Shown here: positions 1 through 6,880 of the stretch, in pieces
Position numbering within the stretch: position 1 is the stretch's first letter
Layout: the number at the start of each line of letters is the position of its first letter
Assembly: GCA_017412405.1 (NCBI GenBank)
Contig: JAFPYB010000164.1
Location: 1-33,522 of the forward strand
Length of the DNA: 33,522 nt
Direction: 5' to 3'
From: Treponema sp.
Lineage (GTDB): Bacteria > Spirochaetota > Spirochaetia > Treponematales > Treponemataceae
Notes under the pieces: generated by a model
Databases searched by the model: none
Told to the model about the DNA's origin: nothing
Seen by the model: the letters and a program-made list of their open reading frames with translations, nothing else
Program-made: the position numbers and the translations under genes

Positions 1-1371
1 CCGCAAGATTTCGCCATGATTTTTATAGAAGATTTCTTTGTCGGCATACATGGCTTCGTCGGCTATATGCATTGTGCGGCGGAGTTTTTTGCCTTCTTCG
101 TTCCATGCGTAGCCCACCGCAAGGCAGACTTCCGAGCCATAGCAGGAGAGTTCCTTGAGAGAATTCACTTTTTTGATAAAATCTTCTTCCTGACAGGCAG
201 GCACAATGACCACGAATTCATCGCCGCCGGAACGGTAAATCTCGTCTTTCCAGAAAATTTCCTTGAGCAGATTCGCCGCGGCTTTTAAAAGCACATCGCC
301 CGAATCGTGACCGTTCTCGTCGTTCATCTGTTTGAGTCCGTTTACATCAGCGAAAACAATTCCGAAGGGGTGGGGAATTTCCTCTTCGCCGCGGACAAAT
401 GCGTCAACCCGCTGGTTCATGGCGTTTCGGTTTTTGCCCCCGGTAAGCAAGTCAGTGTTGCTTAAGAATTCCAGTTTTTGCATCATGAGATGATTTGATA
501 TTTCCGCAGAAAGGAAAAATGCCGTGAGTTCTATAAGTTCTTTTAGCTCGATTGTTTTGCTTGTATCGTAATTCGTGACAAAAAGATAGCCAAGTGTCTT
601 TCGCTTCTGAAGAAGCGGGTAGAGAATTACGCTCTCAACATGGGATTTTTTGAGGGAGTAGGCCCAGCGGGGATTTATTTCTGCCAGCCGTTCCATGTCT
701 TCTTCGTCTTTTATGATGATTCCGTTACTCTTGCCGATTGTCTTTTCCCAGGAGAGGACTATATCGTAGGTGAGCAAATCGCTGAAATCCGCAACCCTGG
801 CCGCATCATTCTTGAATTTTTCGCAGAGGACTTCGTATTTGCGCTTGTCTTTATTTAATAGAAGAATCGTGCCACAAAATGCATCGGATTGTTTTTGAAT
901 GTCGCTGATGACGGAAAGAATACTGGCCTGGAAATCCTCGCTGCCCCGAAGGTTTATGCAATTTTTGATGACAGCCTGTGCTGTAGTCATGGAAACATCG
1001 GTCATTCGATCCGTTTCGGCTTTCCTTGTGGATTCATAGAAAAAGGCGCAGTAATTAAGCCCGGAATCTTCGCAACTAAGGGGGATAAAAGTGATGTCAG
1101 ACCAGCAGTTAAGTCCTTTTGTGGGAACATAGGCATGCAATCGCTGTTTAAGGATAGCCGAGCGGTAGCAAAAGTCCTCGAATTTGGTGTCTTTTGGAAC
1201 AAGGTCGGAATACAGCATGTCATCGTGGTAGCGGGCAATACCCATTGCCTCTTTGTAGATGTCATTTGCACGGACAATCCGGATTTTTCCGTAGTGACGG
1301 CTTGAAAGACGTTCAATTGAAAGAACGGCACACGGCATGGCGAATGTATTAACGAATCCTTGAAAATCCAT
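1..1371 (-). CDS. PAS/GAF-like sensor diguanylate cyclase (GGDEF), 3' end outside window
   Basis: This is a signalling enzyme that probably makes cyclic di-GMP from two GTP. Reading the minus strand from the ATG at 1371 gives 457 codons with no stop before the window edge, so the C-terminus is missing. The first ~130 residues look like a PAS-type sensor, residues ~140-290 like a GAF-type domain, and the rest is a GGDEF domain. The active-site motif SGGDEF is intact at about residues 381-386, and the metal-binding Asp lies in the segment FADVNGLKQMN. The RxxD inhibitory site expected five residues before GGDEF is not present (FWKD stands there), so classical product inhibition is unlikely. No membrane segment or signal peptide is visible, which suggests a cytoplasmic enzyme. 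The gene follows lrgB but has its own promoter-like sequence directly before the ATG. The GGDEF call is firm. The PAS and GAF calls are from the general look of the sequence only. Confidence 0.88.
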   Translation of the reverse strand, partial: MDFQGFVNTFAMPCAVLSIERLSSRHYGKIRIVRANDIYKEAMGIARYHDDMLYSDLVPKDTKFEDFCYRSAILKQRLHAYVPTKGLNCWSDITFIPLSCEDSGLNYCAFFYESTRKAETDRMTDVSMTTAQAVIKNCINLRGSEDFQASILSVISDIQKQSDAFCGTILLLNKDKRKYEVLCEKFKNDAARVADFSDLLTYDIVLSWEKTIGKSNGIIIKDEEDMERLAEINPRWAYSLKKSHVESVILYPLLQKRKTLGYLFVTNYDTSKTIELKELIELTAFFLSAEISNHLMMQKLEFLSNTDLLTGGKNRNAMNQRVDAFVRGEEEIPHPFGIVFADVNGLKQMNDENGHDSGDVLLKAAANLLKEIFWKDEIYRSGGDEFVVIVPACQEEDFIKKVNSLKELSCYGSEVCLAVGYAWNEEGKKLRRTMHIADEAMYADKEIFYKNHGEILR

Positions 1372-1379
1372 AGACTTTC

Positions 1380-1408
1380 ATTGTAAGGCAGGATTCTTAA
1401 ATTCGCAA
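1380..1408 (-). promoter_or_regulatory. Putative promoter of the GGDEF gene, leaderless layout
   Basis: On the minus strand TTGCGA (1408-1403), a 17-base spacer and TACAAT (1385-1380) precede the ATG at 1371, with 8 bases between the -10 box and the ATG. No Shine-Dalgarno sequence lies in those 8 bases. Transcription would start at or next to the start codon. Confidence 0.5.
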
Positions 1409-1410
1409 AT

Positions 1411-2112
1411 TTAAATGAGATTCACAAAGAAGGGGAGAATCACCACCGTAAGGACACCGCAGACTGCAATGGAAAGGCCGCTCATGGCTCCCTGAATCTC
1501 GCCCATTTCCAAAGCTTTTGCCGTTCCCATGGCGTGGCCGCTACTTCCGCAAGCGACACCTTGAGCGACCGGCTCAGAAATCCTGAAAATCTTGCAGAAA
1601 ATCGCGCCGAAAATATTTGCCATGTTGCCAGCAATGGTGATTAAGAGAATGGTGACTGACTCAATGCCGCCGTTCTGGTTTGAGAGGGCAATTCCGATGG
1701 GAGTGGTGATTGACTTAGGCAGAATAGAGACATATTCCTGATTGTTGATTTTGAAAAGAGAGCAGCAGGCGAAAATAAAGAAAGCGTTTGCCAGAATTCC
1801 CGCAATGATTCCGAGGAGGATGGCGAGGGCATTTTCCTTGAGTTTGGAAAATTGCCGGTAAAGGGGAATCGCCAGGGCGACCGTGCATGGGGTCATAAGA
1901 TAATAGATAAATTTTGCCCCTTCAAGGTATTTTTCGTAGGGGATTTTAAGCACGACGAGAATCGTAATGACAAAGGCGCAGGAAACCAAAAGTGGCGCGA
2001 GGAGGAAAAATTTAGTTTTTTTGTAAATGATAGTCGCAATCCAGTAGCAGATTAGGGAAATACAAAGTCCGAAAGATACTGAATTAGAAAGAAAGTCAGT
2101 GATTTCTGTCAT
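1411..2112 (-). CDS. lrgB: LrgB/CidB family membrane protein
   Basis: The product is a polytopic inner-membrane protein of the LrgB family. Members form LrgAB/CidAB pairs that have been tied to murein hydrolase control, autolysis and, in some bacteria and plastids, export of small organic acids. The 233 residues are almost wholly hydrophobic segments (about six to eight). The glycine-rich region ACGSSGHAMGTAKALEMG near the C-terminus, typical of the family, is intact. The length is normal for LrgB. The ATG overlaps the end of lrgA by 17 bases, so the two are translationally coupled. The order purF-lrgA-lrgB on one strand without gaps points to a single transcript. The family call is firm. The role in this organism (lysis control or metabolite export) is not shown by the sequence. 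Confidence 0.93.
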   Translation of the reverse strand: MTEITDFLSNSVSFGLCISLICYWIATIIYKKTKFFLLAPLLVSCAFVITILVVLKIPYEKYLEGAKFIYYLMTPCTVALAIPLYRQFSKLKENALAILLGIIAGILANAFFIFACCSLFKINNQEYVSILPKSITTPIGIALSNQNGGIESVTILLITIAGNMANIFGAIFCKIFRISEPVAQGVACGSSGHAMGTAKALEMGEIQGAMSGLSIAVCGVLTVVILPFFVNLI

Positions 2113-2464
2113 AAAGTGCCTTTTTGATTCGAATCACCAGCTGGGTTACATGACCGGCGGCAAAGAAGACGGCGATTGTACTTCCCACGCCGATAATCGT
2201 GAACTGGAGCCAGTGTACTTTGAGAATTGGCCAGGCGAGAATCAGCCCCACCGTTGAGGGAATGAACAAAAGTGGCATGATTCCCAAAAGACCGTCAGAA
2301 ATTTCTTCCACGGCATCCAGTGGCATGATTTTTGTCTGCAAGGCCGTGAACATGAGCACAAGCCCGTAAATGCTGGCCGGAACTGGCAGCGGAATGAGAC
2401 GATGCAAAATCTCACCGATAAAGCATGTGGCAACTAATATTGTAAATTGCTTGACTAATTGCAC
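2096..2464 (-). CDS. lrgA: LrgA/CidA family holin-like protein
   Basis: This small membrane protein of about 122 residues is the LrgA/CidA partner of LrgB. The family resembles phage holins and has four predicted membrane helices. The segment GEILHRLIPLPVPASIYGLV is characteristic of it. The longest open frame begins with TTG at 2485 inside purF. I prefer the GTG at 2464, because it shares one base with the purF stop codon, because a purine-rich AGGGAAAG stretch lies just upstream, and because the resulting N-terminus matches the usual start of the family. The one-base stop/start overlap with purF and the 17-base overlap with lrgB suggest that all three genes are translated in series. The family is certain; the exact start is moderately certain. 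Confidence 0.9.
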   Translation of the reverse strand: MQLVKQFTILVATCFIGEILHRLIPLPVPASIYGLVLMFTALQTKIMPLDAVEEISDGLLGIMPLLFIPSTVGLILAWPILKVHWLQFTIIGVGSTIAVFFAAGHVTQLVIRIKKALYDRNH

Positions 2465-3897
2465 TATTCTTTCCCTGTCCAGCAATAAGTGCAGAGCTTG
2501 CAGTGGTCAAGGCCGGTGGAGTCCAGCATGTCGTCAAGGCGGTGGAAGCGGAGCGTGGTGAAGTGGAGCTGCTTTCGGATTTCTTCCTGCATTTTTGCGT
2601 ATTCGGGAGTGTCCGGGTCGCAGTATTTCTGCAAGGTTTCCATGCTCACATTTTCACCCTCAAACTGTTTGATAACCCGGCGGGCGATTAAGTCCATTTC
2701 GCTTTTTGAGCGGGAGAAGTTCAGGTATTTGCAGCCGAACATGATTGGCGGACAAGCCGGCCGAACATGAACTTCCTTCGCCCCGGACTGGTACAAAAAG
2801 TCAGTGGTTTCCCGCAGCTGGGTTCCCCGAACGATAGAGTCGTCAATCAAAAGAATGCTCTTGTCCTTAATCAGCTGCTGAACTGGAATCAGCTTCATGT
2901 GGGCGATTAAGTTTCGCTGCTCCTGATTCGTTGGCATGAAACTTCGTGGCCATGTGGGCGTGTATTTGATGAAGGGGCGGGTGAAAGGAATTCCCGCTTC
3001 GTTTGCATAACCTACCGCGTGGGCAGTGCCTGAGTCAGGAACACCAGCCGCACAGTCCGGGTGAATGTTGTCGTCTTTGTCGCGCTTGGCAAGGTATTTT
3101 CCGCAGTTGTAGCGCATTGCTTCAACATTCACTCCCTCGTAGCAGGCTGTGGGGTAGCCGTAGTAAATCCAGAGGAAGGTACAGATTTTCATTTCTTTCT
3201 GAGGCTTCTGCAAGACTTCGTAGCGGTCGGCCGTTACATAGACGATTTCGGCCGGCCCCAATTCGTGCAAGTCCTGATAGCCCAGATTGATGTAGGCAAA
3301 ACTTTCAAATGAGAGACAGTGGGCAAGAATTGAGCCTTTCGCGTCTTTTTTGATGCCAATCTGAAGCGGAGTGCGGCCCATCTTGTCGCGGGCGCCGTAA
3401 ATTCCTTCGGGTGTGGCTACCAGCATGGTGATTGAGCCTTGAATTTTTGACTGAACATACTGGATTCCTTCGAGAATTGACTTTTGCGTGTTGATCATGG
3501 CAAGAATCAATTCAGTCTGGTTGATTTCACCGCCACTCATTTCGAGGAAGGCGCCGCCGTTATCCATAAGCTCTTTTACAAGTTCGTCCTTGTTGGTGAC
3601 GATTCCCACGGTGGTGACGGCAAAACGACCCAAGTGTGAACGGGCGAGGAGGGGCTGGGGCTCGTAGTCGGAAATACAGCCGATTCCCACTTTTCCTTTC
3701 ATTTCTTCGATGTCGCTTTCAAATTTTGTCCTGAAGGGAGAGTTCTGAATATTGTGAATCGCCCTCTGGAATCGCTCGTCCTGTCGCCAGACGGCAAGAC
3801 CTCCCCGCCGGGTTCCCAAGTGAGAGTGGTAGTCCACGCCGAAAAACAAATCCAACGAACAATCGTCTTTTGAAACAACACCGAAAATGCCGCCCAT
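2464..3897 (-). CDS. purF: PurF-type amidophosphoribosyltransferase with degenerate glutaminase domain
   Basis: PurF makes 5-phosphoribosylamine from PRPP and glutamine, the first step of purine synthesis. At 477 residues the length is normal. The C-terminal phosphoribosyltransferase domain looks intact: the PRPP loop LLIDDSIVRGTQ (about residues 350-361), the VPDSG segment, and Cys residues in KICTF, MFGCKY and CKLCTYC that match the [4Fe-4S] ligands of the Bacillus-type enzyme. The N-terminal glutaminase domain is not normal. The protein starts MGGIFGV where PurF has MCGI, so the catalytic N-terminal Cys is Gly. The HRGQESAG motif reads TRRGGLAV, the conserved HVRY is CISD, and HNGNLTN is TVGIVTN. 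Glutamine hydrolysis by the usual mechanism therefore looks impossible. It could use free ammonia, accept ammonia from a partner, or have another role. An AAAGGGG Shine-Dalgarno sequence lies 10 bases before the ATG. lrgA follows with a one-base overlap. Confidence 0.85.
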   Translation of the reverse strand: MGGIFGVVSKDDCSLDLFFGVDYHSHLGTRRGGLAVWRQDERFQRAIHNIQNSPFRTKFESDIEEMKGKVGIGCISDYEPQPLLARSHLGRFAVTTVGIVTNKDELVKELMDNGGAFLEMSGGEINQTELILAMINTQKSILEGIQYVQSKIQGSITMLVATPEGIYGARDKMGRTPLQIGIKKDAKGSILAHCLSFESFAYINLGYQDLHELGPAEIVYVTADRYEVLQKPQKEMKICTFLWIYYGYPTACYEGVNVEAMRYNCGKYLAKRDKDDNIHPDCAAGVPDSGTAHAVGYANEAGIPFTRPFIKYTPTWPRSFMPTNQEQRNLIAHMKLIPVQQLIKDKSILLIDDSIVRGTQLRETTDFLYQSGAKEVHVRPACPPIMFGCKYLNFSRSKSEMDLIARRVIKQFEGENVSMETLQKYCDPDTPEYAKMQEEIRKQLHFTTLRFHRLDDMLDSTGLDHCKLCTYCWTGKE

Positions 3898-3922
3898 TTT
3901 TTTGTACCCCTTTATTTATAAA

Positions 3923-5311
3923 TTAGAAAATATGTGTCATATAAAGACCTGTTGACCAGCAGTTTCGAGTTACATGGTCAAAGGCTTCCCGATTCTCAAA
4001 ATCAAAGTATGCTGCGAATGAAGTCTGTTTTGTGTATTCGAAAGTGATTTCTGGTCTTACATTGAAAATGTGACCTCCGTCCCAGTCTTTTGTTGAATCG
4101 TAGTCATCCCAGCGTTTGTCTTTTGAACCCATTGCGAATGAGCCCCATACATTGAAGCCGATTTTGTCAGTGAATTCCATTGAGAGAGTACCGCCAGTGT
4201 ACCATGCGAAGGTGTAATTTGAGTTCTCGAAGAGGTTCACGCCCAATTCAGGACGGATTCTGAGCTCAGTGTTTGGAATTGTGAATGAGATTGCAGCTCC
4301 AGTTCCGTAAGCCTGATCATCATCTTCTTTTGTGAAGAGTGAGTCAGCGGCGAAATAAAGGTCAAGGATGAAGAAATCCATGCCCAAGGTTGCGCCAGAA
4401 TAGAAGTTTGAGCCGTCATCGAATGCGCCCTCGATTGCCGCAGCTATAGAAAGCCATTTTACCGGAGCGAATTGAGCGCCAAAATTAGATACAGGGTCAT
4501 CGGTGTTGAAGCCGTTTGGAATAGCCGCACCGAGTTCGAGAGTCATGTCGCCTTCTTTCTTGTAGCGCACGCCCACAGCCCTTTTTGCATATTTGTTTGC
4601 GTAGGGAACGAAACCGACGACATCAGCACTGCCTGGTCTGTCCACATAGAATCGGTAAGAACCGACTGCCTCGGAAGAAGTCTGAGCCCTTACGCCAGCC
4701 CGGTCGTCATAAGCAGTTGAGAAACCGCCCTGACGGATATGTGCGTCGGGCTCCCAAAGCCAGCTTCCGTATCTTGGGGCTGGGCCAACCTGCCAGTTGA
4801 GCTTTGTTCCAACGCCAGCCTCAAACTCTTTTGTGAAATGATAAAGAACATTTACATAGTATGAGTCTTGAAGAGTGTTTGAGACATTGGCCTGATCAGA
4901 ATAGCTCAGCCAGTCTGGATGGTCAGTAGTAATAGCTGCTTTATCAGTGGCTGAAATTTTTGAATCAATCTTTCTTTGTCCTGCCCAAGTACCGTTGTTC
5001 CAGTCACGGATTCCGTATTTGATTGAAAGAGGATTGAGGTTCGATGTGCCGAAAGTGAAATAATCTACATCGCCGTTGTTCTTGTAATTTGCGAGAAAAC
5101 TCCAGTTGAGCATACCCTCTACAGTGAACTTGCCACGGTCAAAACGAGCCTGAAATGTATCTGTGAAGCCGTAAATCGTCGGGTCTCCGTCGATTGGTGA
5201 GCCGATTCCTGACCATGCGGTGTTTTTCATTTGTTCAGACTACAAGACCTGCGCGCTTAGTCCTGTGACCATAAGAATTGAAGTTACGAAAAATAGAAAT
5301 GCTTTTTTCAT
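3923..5311 (-). pseudogene. Outer-membrane porin-like beta-barrel gene interrupted by an in-frame amber codon
   Basis: The gene encodes an outer-membrane beta-barrel protein of about 462 codons. From the ATG at 5311, with GGAG 8 bases upstream, the first 23 codons form a clear signal peptide (MKKAFLFFVTS...GLSAQ). Codon 24 is TAG at 5242-5240, and the same frame then continues for 438 further codons to the stop at 3923. The mature part is rich in alternating polar and aromatic strands, Gly, Asp and Asn, and ends in Phe (MTHIF), the usual end of outer-membrane barrels. The next in-frame ATG at 5230 would make the protein without a signal, and no Shine-Dalgarno sequence precedes it. Possible readings are a recent C-to-T nonsense mutation of CAG, a sequencing error, or readthrough. 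No terminator separates the gene from purF, 25 bases downstream. The substrate of the barrel is unknown. Confidence 0.8.
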
Positions 5312-5339
5312 TTTAGAATCTCCTTTTCTAAAAAAGTCT

Positions 5340-5345
5340 AGTATA
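5340..5345 (-). promoter_or_regulatory. Putative -10 box of the porin gene
   Basis: TATACT on the minus strand lies 28 bases before the porin ATG, which would give a leader of about 22 bases that includes the Shine-Dalgarno sequence. No convincing -35 box is seen at 16-18 bases spacing. The region is AT-rich, so chance is possible. Confidence 0.3.
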
Positions 5346-5380
5346 TGTTATTGTTTGCAAAATATATCACATAAAACGAT

Positions 5381-5409
5381 TTGAGTGAATCACTAAATTG
5401 TTTTAGAAT
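5381..5409 (+). promoter_or_regulatory. Putative promoter of the Mbeg1-like gene, leaderless layout
   Basis: TTGAGT (5381-5386), a 17-base spacer and TAGAAT (5404-5409) stand 6 bases before the ATG at 5416. The only purine run between them (AAGG) ends two bases before the ATG, too close to act as a Shine-Dalgarno sequence. Confidence 0.55.
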
Positions 5410-5415
5410 AAGGTT

Positions 5416-6561
5416 ATGGTACATAAAAAACAAAAATTCGACATCATTGATTATCTGAATTGGCGGGGCGATTTGACTTTTGATCATTCTCCTCTGAACG
5501 AAGTTGACGCCCTTATTTTCTGCCAGCTTTCCTACATGAATTTTACGAGTCTTGCGCCAGAAAGTTTGGATTCTTCTATTAAACTGTCTGAATTGGCAAA
5601 GATTTTTTTCGCCTCCAGTGATTTTGCTTCCCGCTCAGATTTGGGAATGTTGATTGACGAGCGCACAAATGAATTGCTTAAAAAGGCAGGGGAGTGCGAG
5701 CGATTTAAGAATGTGGAGGTCACCGGCTTTGTCTCAAAATACGACCAGGAAAAAGAAGAGCAGTTTTCTGCGGTCACTTTCCTGCTCAACGAAGGCGGAC
5801 TTCTTGAAAGACAGCAAATTTTTGTCGCATTCCGGGGCACGGATGACACAATCGTCGGCTGGAAGGAAGATTTTAACCTCGCTTTTTTGGAAAAAGTCCC
5901 CGCTCAGGAAGATGCCCTTTCTTATCTTACCCGCACAGCTCTTTCTTTTAAAAAGGCAGAGCTTTTTGTGGGCGGGCACTCCAAGGGCGGAAACCTTGCG
6001 CTTTTTGCCGCCGCCCATCTGGACGAAAAATCCAAGAAAAATCTTTCTGTCGTCTACAATTTTGACGGGCCGGGCTTCTCTCAGGAAAGTCTGGACAGCG
6101 ACGCTTTTTTCTCAATCAAGGCAAAAGTCCGCTCTGTTTACCCCCAGTTCTCAATCGTGGGAATGCTCTTTCATCATTATGATTCCTACAAAATCGTGCA
6201 GAGTGACGAAAAACTGGTCATGCAGCACAATCCCTTTTCATGGTTTACCCTTGCGACAGAATTTAAATCAAAAGAAGACCTTGATTCCGGCAGCGAGATT
6301 TTCTTCAAGTCATTTAACAAGTGGTTCGAGCCGCTAAAGTCTGAGCAGAGGGAAGAATTCATCGAGACTCTTTTTGGCCTTTTGGAAACGACGAATGCTG
6401 TTACGAATTCGGATTTGAGCCGGGACGCGCTTAAAAACACCGGAAAAATCATCAAGGCCTTCGCTTCGCTTGATTCAGAAATCCGGGACAGCGCAATGCA
6501 TTTGGCAGGAGAGTTCATAAAAACGATTGTGTCGGAATCCCTTGGCCGTGGGGAAGAATGA
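5416..6561 (+). CDS. Mbeg1-like (DUF2974) alpha/beta-hydrolase
   Basis: This 381-residue protein belongs to the DUF2974/Mbeg1-like group of lipase-fold proteins, judged from the nucleophile-elbow motif GGHSKGGNLALFAA (about residues 190-203) and the preceding VAFRGTDDTIVGWKEDF, which matches the oxyanion-side strand of class 3 lipases. The segment YNFDGPGF follows at the spacing seen in the family. The Ser in GHSKG is the likely nucleophile, and Asp and His partners probably lie downstream (an HHYDS segment is present). No signal peptide or membrane segment is visible, so it is probably cytoplasmic. The natural substrate of this family is not known; esterase or lipase activity is an inference from the fold. 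It is divergent from the porin gene and stands as a single gene before the ACT-aspS unit. Confidence 0.83.
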   Translation: MVHKKQKFDIIDYLNWRGDLTFDHSPLNEVDALIFCQLSYMNFTSLAPESLDSSIKLSELAKIFFASSDFASRSDLGMLIDERTNELLKKAGECERFKNVEVTGFVSKYDQEKEEQFSAVTFLLNEGGLLERQQIFVAFRGTDDTIVGWKEDFNLAFLEKVPAQEDALSYLTRTALSFKKAELFVGGHSKGGNLALFAAAHLDEKSKKNLSVVYNFDGPGFSQESLDSDAFFSIKAKVRSVYPQFSIVGMLFHHYDSYKIVQSDEKLVMQHNPFSWFTLATEFKSKEDLDSGSEIFFKSFNKWFEPLKSEQREEFIETLFGLLETTNAVTNSDLSRDALKNTGKIIKAFASLDSEIRDSAMHLAGEFIKTIVSESLGRGEE

Positions 6562-6590
6562 TTGAATTCTCCCCTTGCTTTTGATATTAT
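6562..6590 (+). promoter_or_regulatory. Putative promoter of the ACT-aspS unit, leaderless layout
   Basis: TTGAAT (6562-6567), a 17-base spacer and TATTAT (6585-6590) lie 8 bases before the ATG at 6599. No spaced Shine-Dalgarno sequence is present. The -35 box directly follows the stop codon of the preceding gene. Confidence 0.5.
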
Positions 6591-6598
6591 TGAGCATT

Positions 6599-6868
6599 AT
6601 GAACGCGATTATTACTGTCGTTGGAAGCGACAAAGTTGGAATCATTGCGAGCGTCAGCGCGCTTCTCGCAAAGCATAAAATCAATATTGCTGATATCACT
6701 CAGACAATTCTCTCTGGTAACTTCGTTATGATGATGATGGTCTCTCTTGATGAGGCGGACATTTCCATTGACGGACTGCGCACCATTCTCACCGAAACAA
6801 GTGAAAAAATGGGCGTAGAAATCAATATCATGGCAGAGAAAGTTTTTTCTTCAATGAATCGAATATAA
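6599..6868 (+). CDS. ACT domain-containing protein (UPF0237 family)
   Basis: The protein is an 89-residue single ACT domain of the UPF0237 type. The N-terminal segment NAIITVVGSDKVGIIASVSA matches the ACT fold signature (beta strand, then a Gly-containing ligand loop), followed by HKINIADITQTIL. ACT domains usually bind amino acids or other small ligands and act as sensors, and stand-alone members form dimers. A TTG at 6575 would add 8 hydrophobic residues, but that codon lies inside the promoter spacer, and the family starts as given here, so the ATG at 6599 is chosen. The gene ends 12 bases before aspS, so the two are very likely one operon. A role in sensing an amino acid linked to aspS is possible but not shown. 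Confidence 0.9.
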   Translation: MNAIITVVGSDKVGIIASVSALLAKHKINIADITQTILSGNFVMMMMVSLDEADISIDGLRTILTETSEKMGVEINIMAEKVFSSMNRI

Positions 6869-6880
6869 GAGGCTTAATAA

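Noticed and set aside
1398-1415. AT-only hairpin around the lrgB stop codon as a terminator
   Set aside because: The stem has no G-C pairs and no clear T-run, and it overlaps the -35 box of the next gene.
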